Source: Marvinbryantia formatexigens
GTDB taxonomy: Bacteria; Bacillota; Clostridia; Oscillospirales; Ruminococcaceae
Length of the DNA: 60,782 nt
Direction of reading: 5' to 3'
Assembly: GCA_021771035.1 (NCBI GenBank)
Contig: JAETPU010000018.1
Coordinates: 1-60,782 of the forward strand
In this document: in pieces, positions 8,394 through 15,446 of the stretch
Layout: each line of letters starts with the position of its first letter
Position numbering within the stretch: the stretch's first letter is position 1
The notes under the pieces: model-generated
The model's input: only the letters and a program-made list of their open reading frames with translations
What the model was told of the DNA's origin: nothing
Database searches by the model: none
Made by a program: the position numbers and the translations under genes

Positions 8394-9134
8394 ATGCCTC
8401 GTTTTTTCCTGAGCGAACAGGACAGTTATTCTCCACGCGCCCAGTGCGTCACGTTAGGCGGAGAGAACGCCGCGCACATTTCCCGTTCCCTGCGTATGGC
8501 GCCCGGGGAGGAATTGGTGGTGTGTGACGGCGCCGGGCTGGAGCTGGGCTGCGTCATTACAATGATTTCGGCCCAGGAGGTTGAGCTTCAGGTACTCTGG
8601 GAGCGCCCCAGCCAAAGCGAACCCTCCGTATGTGTCACGCTGTACCAGGCGTGCCCCAAGGGGGACAAGCTGGAACTGATTGTCCAAAAGGCGGTGGAGC
8701 TGGGCGTGTGCCGGATTGTTCCCGTGCTCACCAGGCGGTGTATCTCCCGGCCGGACAAAAAGGCAATGGAGAAAAAGCGCCAGCGTCTGCAGAAGATAGC
8801 GCTGGAAGCCGCCAAACAGTCCGGGCGGGGAATCATCCCGCAGGTGGGCTCCCTCCTGGGCTGGGGGGAAGCGCTCGAGCAGCTGGCACAGAGCGAGTGC
8901 CCGGTTTTGTTCTATGAGTCCCAGGGAACAACGCTCAGGGATTTAATGGCGCCGATGCCCCGGGAGGTGTCTATCCTCATTGGCAGCGAGGGTGGGTTTG
9001 ATCCCCAGGAGGTGGAGGAGGCCGCGCGGCGGGGCATTCAGATTGTCAATTTGGGACCGCGGATTCTGCGGTGTGAAACCGCACCCCTGTGCGCGCTGTC
9101 CGCCATCCTGTATGCCACGGGGAACCTGGAGTAG
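8394..9134 (+). CDS. rsmE: 16S rRNA m3U1498 methyltransferase
   Basis: RsmE methylates N3 of U1498 in the decoding centre of 16S rRNA. MPRFFL at the N-terminus, the PUA-like part with HISRSLRMAPGEELVVCDG, and the SPOUT-fold motifs YQACPKGDKLELIVQKAVELGV, ILIGSEGGFDPQEVEEA and LGPRILRCETA are diagnostic. The family starts with MPRFF, so the ATG at 8394 is used; the ATG at 8382 sits too close to the AAAGGA site. It pairs with prmA upstream and ends before a strong two-way terminator. Confidence 0.96.
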   Translation: MPRFFLSEQDSYSPRAQCVTLGGENAAHISRSLRMAPGEELVVCDGAGLELGCVITMISAQEVELQVLWERPSQSEPSVCVTLYQACPKGDKLELIVQKAVELGVCRIVPVLTRRCISRPDKKAMEKKRQRLQKIALEAAKQSGRGIIPQVGSLLGWGEALEQLAQSECPVLFYESQGTTLRDLMAPMPREVSILIGSEGGFDPQEVEEAARRGIQIVNLGPRILRCETAPLCALSAILYATGNLE

Positions 9135-9183
9135 CCGGCTGTTGACCCGATGCAACGCAGGGATTTTTAGCCGGTACCATAAA

Positions 9184-9225
9184 AACAGCGGAAGGGCTTT
9201 CGTTTGGAAAAGCCCTTCCGCTGTT
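9184..9225. terminator. Long hairpin, probable two-way terminator
   Basis: A near-perfect 17-bp stem (AACAGCGGAAGGGCTTT and its complement) with a short loop lies between the convergent rsmE and queT genes. T runs are modest on both sides. Confidence 0.65.
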
Positions 9226-9286
9226 GTATTTGAATGATAAACTCAGCCATTTCATCCTCTGCCTGATTTGGACTTACTGTGTTTTG

Positions 9287-9835
9287 CTACTCGCGTATGG
9301 GGGATTTTGAACTGGAGGACTGCCCGAACAGGCGCTGATCCAGTCCAGCGCGCTCAAGGGCATATACCAAGGGCAGGCCCAGCAGGAAGCAGGCCGCGGC
9401 CTCGCCGATTCCCACGGACAGCATATTGAGCAGGAAAATGCGGATATTCCAGCCGATGATGATGGTCAGCTCTGCGCCGACAATCAGCGCGTTAAAAATG
9501 ACTGGACACAATGCGGATAGGACGGGAAGGCCCTTGAAACGCGCATTGCGCAGGGCGTAGGAGCAGATTCCAGCCAGAACGGTGGCCAGTGTTCCCACAA
9601 GGATATCGATGCCAATGGTGACGCCCATTGCCGTACCGATTAAATTGGTGAGCAGGCAGCCCACGGAGATGCCCCAGACGCCGACGGGGGAAAAGACAGC
9701 CAGCAGGGTGAAGGCCTCCGCCACCCTCAGCTGGACGGCACCGAAGCCAATGGGCGCCAAAGCCAAGCCCACGGCGGTATACAGAGCGGCTATCAACGCC
9801 GCCACCACCATGGCTTTTACCTTAGGATTTCTCAT
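9287..9835 (-). CDS. queT: QueT family ECF substrate-binding membrane protein (queuosine precursor uptake)
   Basis: QueT proteins are S components of energy-coupling-factor transporters, thought to import a queuosine precursor for tRNA modification. The 182-residue product has about five membrane helices and family motifs LAPIGFGAVQLRVAEAFT, GCLLTNLIG and DILVGTLATVLAG. The ATG at 9835 is preferred (AAGGA 9 bases upstream); an ATG at 9841 is nearly as good. The shared ATPase and EcfT subunits are not in the window, as is usual for this family. Upstream lie a preQ1-like leader structure and two family B repeat units. Confidence 0.85.
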   Translation of the reverse strand: MRNPKVKAMVVAALIAALYTAVGLALAPIGFGAVQLRVAEAFTLLAVFSPVGVWGISVGCLLTNLIGTAMGVTIGIDILVGTLATVLAGICSYALRNARFKGLPVLSALCPVIFNALIVGAELTIIIGWNIRIFLLNMLSVGIGEAAACFLLGLPLVYALERAGLDQRLFGQSSSSKSPIRE

Positions 9836-9852
9836 AACCATATTTCCTTCTT

Positions 9853-9891
9853 TCGTAGTGTGTTTTAAAGTCAGGAACTTGCGACTGACTT
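9853..9891 (-). promoter_or_regulatory. Possible preQ1 class-I riboswitch in the queT leader
   Basis: On the minus strand the stem AAGTCAG / CTGACTT closes a 10-base loop TCGCAAGTTC and is followed by an A-rich tail (TAAAACACACTACGA) running into the ribosome site. Layout and loop resemble the Thermoanaerobacter tengcongensis preQ1 aptamer as I remember it (loop beginning TCGCA, A-rich tail, ribosome site after it). Loop TCG can pair with tail CGA as a pseudoknot. The gene behind it, queT, is a typical preQ1 target. The tail is a little longer than usual, so this is a candidate only. Confidence 0.45.
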
Positions 9892-10070
9892 GCCGGGGGG
9901 ATATCAGGCAGATCCACGCGGATGGCAAAGCCGCGAAGAATGGTTGTTTTGCAGAAAGCGTTGTGCAAAACAATCTAAAATCATGCTGCTGCAACGCTCA
10001 ATGGAAGCAGGTGATTGCCTCACAACGCGCTGCAGGAACAGTGATTTCATAGAAAGGGAACCCGGGAACC

Positions 10071-10302
10071 AAAATTTTAGAACCAACCGGGACGTTTTGC
10101 GGTTCAGCGTGAGCTGAATGCCGGTCGCTGCTTGATGGGCAAGCGAAACTTCAAAATATTCGCGTTCCACGCGAATATTGAACCACAAAACCTGAAGGAA
10201 CCGGGAAGTTTCACGGTTTGGCCTTGCCAAATACCGGCCGTACCTTCAGGCCGGTGAGGGAAACTTCGCAATGTTCACGCTCCGCGTGAACATTGTACCA
10301 CA
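10071..10302 (-). repeat. Repeat family B, two tandem three-way-junction units upstream of queT
   Basis: Two units (10071-10187 and 10188-10302) lie head to tail. In the second, an outer stem GAAGTTTC / GAAACTTC (10205-10212 with 10260-10267) encloses TTTGGC / GCCAAA (10217-10231) and ACCGGCC / GGCCGGT (10233-10255), and a palindrome GTTCACGC / GCGTGAAC (10273-10291) lies beside it. In the first, the palindrome is a quite different one (AATATTCGCG / CGCGAATATT, about 10155-10180) and the inner hairpin is TTCAGC / GCTGAA. Read leftward, each unit begins TGTGGTNCAAT. A further 10-bp inverted repeat (TTGTTTTGCA / TGCAAAACAA) lies near 9944-9973. Confidence 0.8.
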
Positions 10303-10363
10303 TCCCACGGTACTTTGCAAAAGGCCGGGGGTTGGCCTGCATGGGTATCGGGCCTTGACGGGC

Positions 10364-10391
10364 AAAAAAACAGGGAGGCTCTGCCTCCCTG
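10364..10391 (-). terminator. Terminator of the glycyl radical enzyme operon
   Basis: A perfect 9-bp stem CAGGGAGGC / GCCTCCCTG with a 3-base loop is followed on the minus strand by seven T residues, 15 bases past the activase stop codon. Confidence 0.92.
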
Positions 10392-10405
10392 TGATGATTC
10401 TGCCC

Positions 10406-11284
10406 TCAGTCTCCCTGTACCGCCTGCCTGAGCAGCTCCGCCAGCCGCTGCATCTGCTGGGGGGAGGGGGTGTAGTCCTTCTGGAGCGGGGGGCGCCCCA
10501 CCCATTCCAGCTTGGCGTTTCCCAGAGGATGGTAGGGGAAAATGGTCACCTTGCGGCAGTGGGCGAGGGAGCGTCCGATGGCGCCCAGAGTGCGGACGTG
10601 CTCCTCGTTGTCGTTGATGCCCCGGAGGATGATGCCCCGGACCTCGCAGGCAACCCCGGCCCGATCCAGCTGGCGCAGATTGGAGAGGATTCCCAGCAGA
10701 TCTCCGCCGGTATTCTGCTGATGGCGCTGGGGATCCGTATCCTTGACATCGAACAGCACCAGATCGCACACCTGGGCGAGCTGAGGGATCACAGACGGAT
10801 CAAAGGAACCGCAGGTTTCCACACAGGTATGGATTCCCGCCTGCTTGGCCGCCCCCAGCAGCTCCAGGGCAAACTGAGGCTGCAGCAGCGGCTCGCCGCC
10901 GGAGAGGGTCATACCGCCCTGGGACTGATAAAACGCCCTGTCCTTGAGAACCTCATCCAGCACCTGGGAAACGCTCATCTCCCGCCCGGCCACAGTGATG
11001 GCACCGGTCGGGCAGCTGTAGGAGCAGCGCAGGCAGTTGCGGCAGCTGTGCGCGTTGTAGCGGTGGGCGCCCTCCCGGGTCAGGGTATGGCAGGCGCACA
11101 GGGAAACACAGGCGCCGCAGCTGACACACCGTGTGGACTGGTATTCAATTTGAGGAACCCCCAGCTGCGTTTCCGGGTTGTGGCACCAGAAGCAGCGCAT
11201 GGGGCAGCCCTTAAAAAACACTGTGGTTCGAACACCGGGGCCGTCGTGGACACAGCACCGCTGAATATTGGTTATCATTCCCAT
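10406..11284 (-). CDS. Glycyl radical enzyme activating protein (radical SAM, with ferredoxin insert)
   Basis: Activases of this type use SAM and a [4Fe-4S] cluster to place the radical on the glycine of their partner enzyme. The 292-residue protein has the radical SAM motif CPMRCFWC (C27, C31, C34), a two-cluster ferredoxin-like insert (C53, C56, C59, C63 and C81, C84, C87, C91) and GGEPLLQ. The insert is seen in activases of dehydratase and decarboxylase-type enzymes (CutD, HpdA, GlpD-like groups), not in the plain pyruvate formate-lyase activase. It lies 93 bases behind the glycyl radical enzyme in the same direction, so the two are surely partners. Confidence 0.92.
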   Translation of the reverse strand: MGMITNIQRCCVHDGPGVRTTVFFKGCPMRCFWCHNPETQLGVPQIEYQSTRCVSCGACVSLCACHTLTREGAHRYNAHSCRNCLRCSYSCPTGAITVAGREMSVSQVLDEVLKDRAFYQSQGGMTLSGGEPLLQPQFALELLGAAKQAGIHTCVETCGSFDPSVIPQLAQVCDLVLFDVKDTDPQRHQQNTGGDLLGILSNLRQLDRAGVACEVRGIILRGINDNEEHVRTLGAIGRSLAHCRKVTIFPYHPLGNAKLEWVGRPPLQKDYTPSPQQMQRLAELLRQAVQGD

Positions 11285-11377
11285 CTGGCATTCCTCCTAG
11301 AGCAAAATTGGACTTCACAGGCGCTCCTGGCAATCCCGGGAGGGCATGGGAGCCCATAGAGACTGTCCAGAGAGCGG

Positions 11378-13507
11378 TTATAGCTCCTGCTGTGTGGTGC
11401 GCTGTATAATCATATCCTGCCATTCCCGGCTCAGGGTGACGAACCGTGCCGACCAGCCGGAGACCCGCACCGCCAAGCTGCGGTACTGATCCGGGTTTTT
11501 CTGTGCTTCCAGGAGCACCGCGTTGTCGATGACATCCATCTGCATAAAGAACCCGCCCAGGGAATTAAAGCCGCGGATCAAAGCCGGAATCAGGGAAGCC
11601 GCATTGTCCGACTCCACCATGGCGGGCGTCAGCTTAATATCCAGCGCGGTGCCGCAGGTGAGCCGGTTCAGCGGCATTTTACAATGGGATTTAATCACCG
11701 CTGTGACGCCGTGGATATCCGTACCGGGAGTGGGGCACAGGTTGGAGGCCAGAATATCCCCCTGGCGGTAGCCATGGGCATGGGCGTGGCGTTTCTCCCG
11801 CCAGTCAATCTGGCGGCCGAAGGTGCTGGCCCCGGCCGGGCGCAAAACGCCCTCTCGGCTGGGAACCTGCTGGGTGAGGGTGATATAGTCCCCCAGCAGC
11901 CGCGCAGCCAAGGCATCCGGCGCGTCGGCGTCATTTCCGAAATACTCCAGGGAGCGTACCTGCTCCCGCAGGGCCTCGGCACCCTCCCAATTCTTGAGCA
12001 GAATGTCCCGGTACTGGGACAGGGTGAGGGCCTTTTTCTCATAGACCATGGTTTTGATGGCGACCATGGCGTCCGCCACATCCGGCAGGCCGCCGATATG
12101 CGGGGAATATACGGTGAAGCGGGCGCCCCGGTTGTGATAGCTGCGGGCCTTTTGAATGCAGCCTTCAATAAACAGGTCGATGGCCGAGCAGGGGGTGTCG
12201 TCCAGGAACATGGTATCGGCTTTCTGGTGGAACTGCTGAATTCTGCGCCCCAGCGCCTGCTGGTAGGCTTCGTACAGCGCATCAAAACTAGTATAGCCCT
12301 TCCATTCACGGCCGTCCAGCCCTAAAACCTCATCCTGGAAAATCTGGTAGCCGTCAAAGGGCTCATAGAGGAAGCAGGTTTCACCCGGGACCTGGACCTC
12401 CCAGCAGCCGTCGTTGGCAAACCGGCGGGCATCCCGCAGGGAATAGCCGAAATCCTGCAGGCTTTTGAGAATAAGCTCCTCATTATACACCGCCACCACG
12501 CCGCCGCCATGGCGCACATTGCGGGCGATGAGCTCCAATATCCGCTGCGGGGTATGTTCATTGACGCGTACCGCCACCGGGAAATCACTGATGGGCAGTT
12601 CCTCCAGAACCTCCAGTACCAATTCGGAGACGCTGTTGGCGACCTCGCCGCCGTTTTCATCCACGCCGCACAGGACAATGTTCTGGTAATGCTGGGCGTC
12701 CCCGCTGCGGCATTCCTGCTGAGTCACCCACTCGCAGCCCTTGATGAAGAAATGGGCTAAAATTTCCCGGGCTTCCCCCCAGGTGAGGACGCCGTCGTGG
12801 AGATCCTGCTGCAGATAGCCGCCCAGCATCTCATCCAGCCTGCCGATTCCCGGCCAGTTCCCGCACAGACGCGAAAAGGCGAATAAAAACCAGACCATCT
12901 GCACCGCCTGGTAGAAGTTCTGCGGTACCCCGAAGGGCACTTGCTCCAGATTGTCCCGGATACCGCACAGGCGCAGGCGATCCTCGCCCCGGGTATGGGC
13001 GATGGCCTCATCCAGGGCGCTGATATACCGGGAATGCCAGATGCGCAGGGCCTGTACCACCGTGAGCATTCCCTCCAGCGTCTGCTGCTGCTCCCGGGTG
13101 AGCCCCTCCTGGGCCAGACGGGTCTTTACCTCGGATTCATAGGCATCCACGCCCTTTTTCAGGGCCTGGGCAAAGCCCAGCGTCAGGTGGGACACCCCCT
13201 CAAACAGGGACTTGCCCTCACAGTAGGCCGGCACAATCTCCGAGATGGCGGCCCCCAGTGTGGCAGAGCCGCACAGGAGTTCCCCGGGGCGAAGGGGGAT
13301 CCGGCATTCCCGCGCGATTTTTAAAATTGCCCGATCATACTGCTGCTGCTTGCTCAGCCCCTCCAGATCCTTTGGATCCAATTCCACATACGGCGTTTTC
13401 AGGGCCTCGCGCCCATAATCCCCAAGCAGGGAACGCCAGGCAAACTCCCGGGTATCCTCTCCAAGGCGCACCGGGCGCGCGTCTTTACAGGCAGAATAAA
13501 ATACCAT
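11378..13507 (-). CDS. Glycyl radical enzyme of unknown substrate (PFL superfamily)
   Basis: The 709-residue protein carries the C-terminal glycyl radical loop VRVSGWSARFVTL (G684) and a mid-protein NDGCWEVQVPG with the thiyl cysteine C368 and E370 two residues later. The single Cys with Glu at +2 is the arrangement of the eliminase and decarboxylase members (consensus GCxE). Pyruvate formate-lyase has Cys-Cys instead. The tryptophan between them is unlike the GCVE of choline lyase, glycerol and propanediol dehydratase or HPA decarboxylase, so the substrate cannot be named. The ATG at 13507 follows AAGGAGG. The activase is downstream and an AraC regulator diverges upstream. No shell proteins, aldehyde dehydrogenase or transporter adjoin it. 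Confidence 0.9.
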   Translation of the reverse strand: MVFYSACKDARPVRLGEDTREFAWRSLLGDYGREALKTPYVELDPKDLEGLSKQQQYDRAILKIARECRIPLRPGELLCGSATLGAAISEIVPAYCEGKSLFEGVSHLTLGFAQALKKGVDAYESEVKTRLAQEGLTREQQQTLEGMLTVVQALRIWHSRYISALDEAIAHTRGEDRLRLCGIRDNLEQVPFGVPQNFYQAVQMVWFLFAFSRLCGNWPGIGRLDEMLGGYLQQDLHDGVLTWGEAREILAHFFIKGCEWVTQQECRSGDAQHYQNIVLCGVDENGGEVANSVSELVLEVLEELPISDFPVAVRVNEHTPQRILELIARNVRHGGGVVAVYNEELILKSLQDFGYSLRDARRFANDGCWEVQVPGETCFLYEPFDGYQIFQDEVLGLDGREWKGYTSFDALYEAYQQALGRRIQQFHQKADTMFLDDTPCSAIDLFIEGCIQKARSYHNRGARFTVYSPHIGGLPDVADAMVAIKTMVYEKKALTLSQYRDILLKNWEGAEALREQVRSLEYFGNDADAPDALAARLLGDYITLTQQVPSREGVLRPAGASTFGRQIDWREKRHAHAHGYRQGDILASNLCPTPGTDIHGVTAVIKSHCKMPLNRLTCGTALDIKLTPAMVESDNAASLIPALIRGFNSLGGFFMQMDVIDNAVLLEAQKNPDQYRSLAVRVSGWSARFVTLSREWQDMIIQRTTQQEL

Positions 13508-13584
13508 ACCGAATTCCTCCTTGCAAAAGCATAGACACAATCTGTTCTCACCTGTACTATATCACCGGTATTGTGCAAATACCA

Positions 13585-13612
13585 TTGACAATCCGGTTCT
13601 TTTTCCTATACT
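13585..13612 (+). promoter_or_regulatory. Promoter for the AraC-type regulator
   Basis: A perfect -35 TTGACA (13585-13590), a 16-base spacer and TATACT (13607-13612) read rightward in the divergent gap between the glycyl radical enzyme and the regulator. TACTAT at 13609 with an 18-base spacer is an alternative -10. I could not pick a clear leftward promoter for the enzyme. Confidence 0.55.
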
Positions 13613-13702
13613 ATCCTACATAGAGGAAGCTGGGCCTGTCCCGCCGCATAGGACGCGGTGCGTATTTCATATGGGACCAAGAGGGAACTGGAGGGAAGGA
13701 AC

Positions 13703-14506
13703 ATGGAGATCTATTCCATATGGCTGAGGCGCTGCATCGTGCAGGAGGAGACCTTTGATACGCCGGATTTACGCCATGTGAAGGCACTACCCATGCTCTC
13801 CGTGGTGCAGAGTGTCACGGGCAGCTATCAAATTGCCATTGAGGGTATGGGCTGTGGGGAAACCAGACCGGGAGGCTGCTTTATCGCGCCGTCCAAGCTC
13901 ACCCAGGATATCACACACCGGCTGCCCGAAAGCGGGGAGATGACGGCGAGATGGGCATTTTTGGATGTGGTGCTCAATGAGCGGTACCCGATGGAGGAGC
14001 TCTTTGAGTTTCCGCTTTTGGTGCCGCCTGAGGCGCTGGATGGGGTTTCCCGGCTGCTTGAGGAGATGTTGGCGCACCAGCGGCTGGGGGAGGTGTGCCT
14101 GATGTACAGCGCGGGGTACCGTTTATTAGATATTCTGTTTCGGTTCGGCAGCTGGAAAACGCAGCCGGTGGACGAGGCGGTTCTGGACGCCCTGCGGGTG
14201 ATCCATGAAAATTATGCTTCTGCCCTGCGGGTGGAGGATTTAGCCCGGGCGGCCCATCTTTCGCCCTCAGCTTTTTATACCCGGTTTAAACGGCAGACCG
14301 CCCAATCTCCCGGGCAGTACCTGCTGCACTACCGGCTGTCCGCGGCGGCCCTGCGCCTGGAGCATTCCCAGGAGAGTATTGGGCGGATTGCCCGTGACGC
14401 GGGGTTTGAGAGCCCGTTTTATTTCACCAGGCAGTTCCAGCGGATGTTTGGTCTGCCGCCCTCTGAATACCGGCGCAGGCTCCATCCCAAGAGAGGCAGG
14501 GGGTGA
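13703..14506 (+). CDS. AraC family transcriptional regulator
   Basis: The C-terminal third (about residues 165-267) has the two helix-turn-helix motifs of AraC/XylS proteins: LRVEDLARAAHLSPSAFYTRFKRQ, then IGRIARDAGFESPFYFTRQF and the closing PSEYRR. The N-terminal part looks like a cupin-type sensing domain. The ATG at 13703 is chosen because GGAGGGAAGGAAC precedes it. It is transcribed away from the glycyl radical enzyme operon from a shared gap, so it most likely senses that enzyme's substrate and controls the operon. The ligand is unknown. Confidence 0.88.
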   Translation: MEIYSIWLRRCIVQEETFDTPDLRHVKALPMLSVVQSVTGSYQIAIEGMGCGETRPGGCFIAPSKLTQDITHRLPESGEMTARWAFLDVVLNERYPMEELFEFPLLVPPEALDGVSRLLEEMLAHQRLGEVCLMYSAGYRLLDILFRFGSWKTQPVDEAVLDALRVIHENYASALRVEDLARAAHLSPSAFYTRFKRQTAQSPGQYLLHYRLSAAALRLEHSQESIGRIARDAGFESPFYFTRQFQRMFGLPPSEYRRRLHPKRGRG

Positions 14507-14524
14507 GGGGGAGATCCGTGTTTT

Positions 14525-15135
14525 ATTCCGGAAAACAGGAAATCGAACTTTCTAAAAAACGGCAGGTTTCCCTCTCAAATAGATATCACCCAATTTCCCT
14601 CCCAAACCGCTGTGCCGCGGGGGCACCGGGACGCGCCGGGCTTTATTCTTAGCTTGGCTCCGCAGCGTCCCTATGCAGTTTTAGGACAAGCCCAAAACTT
14701 CCGTAGCCAATTCTAGTTCTGCCCATCAAGTTACTTCCGCAACGGCGGGGTAAAATCAAAGCTAGGGGCAAGGCCCCTTGCTTTGTAGTCTTTGCGCACT
14801 TTTCTGCTACCAGAAAGTGCGGCCCCCGGCAGGGGGTTGGGAAGGAATTGGATGACAATGTACATGGGTGATAATGCCTTTCTATTCTATTTTCGGAGAT
14901 TAAGGAAACCCATTGTTACAAAACAGCAGATTTACCGCCCAAAAAGATTATCATCCAATTTCCCACTCAAACCGCTGTGCCGCGGGGGCACCGGGACGCG
15001 CTCAGTTTGGTTCTTTGCTTAGCCCCCAGCATTGTTTTACTACGGAGAATTGAAACCCGTTTCAATTCTCATAAGGGATGCCGGTTCACTCAGACAAGAT
15101 AGGACTGCCCGCATCCCGGCGGCAGGGGATTTCAA
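14525..15135 (-). repeat. Repeat family A, block in reverse orientation
   Basis: Modules read right to left: part of a core element (about 14560-14640), the hairpin and GCGTCCC-stem module (about 14640-14700), a complete core with terminal inverted repeats (about 14825-14990, GGAATTGGATGACAA at one end and GATTATCATCCAATTTCC at the other), another GGGACGC stem, and the hairpin GAGAATTGAAA / TTTCAATTCTC (15045-15070) joined to GGGATGC / GCATCCC. No reading frame is supported. Confidence 0.8.
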
Positions 15136-15217
15136 CAAAAGTATCCCAACTTTCCCAACGATTTCGGGAGGTTTTCTTGTGCGGTGTAAAATAGTTTGAT
15201 TGGTGAACAAAAAACCC

Positions 15218-15246
15218 TTGTGCCTGCAGGCATCCGGCGTTATACT
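15218..15246 (+). promoter_or_regulatory. Promoter for the RND exporter
   Basis: TTGTGC (15218-15223), a 17-base spacer and TATACT (15241-15246) lie about 200 bases before the start of the exporter gene. The leader between them shows no riboswitch I recognise. Confidence 0.5.
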
Positions 15247-15446
15247 AGGAACATCCCCGCCCTTGAGCCTTGAATTTCCCGGGAAATGACGGGCTGTCAA
15301 TCATCCGGAACGGCAGGGGCGGTACTGAAATTATCCAGGCGAATGACAGGGAAACGGCGCAGTTTCCCAAGGCGGAGCAAAGCGCCATACATCATTTCCA
15401 ATCCGTTACAGAACAAAGCCGAAACCTGAACAGGAGAAGTTGCAGT

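Noticed and set aside
13508-13584. Leftward promoter for the glycyl radical enzyme
   Set aside because: TTGCAC and TTGTCA are present but no -10 lies at a proper distance, so I do not call one.
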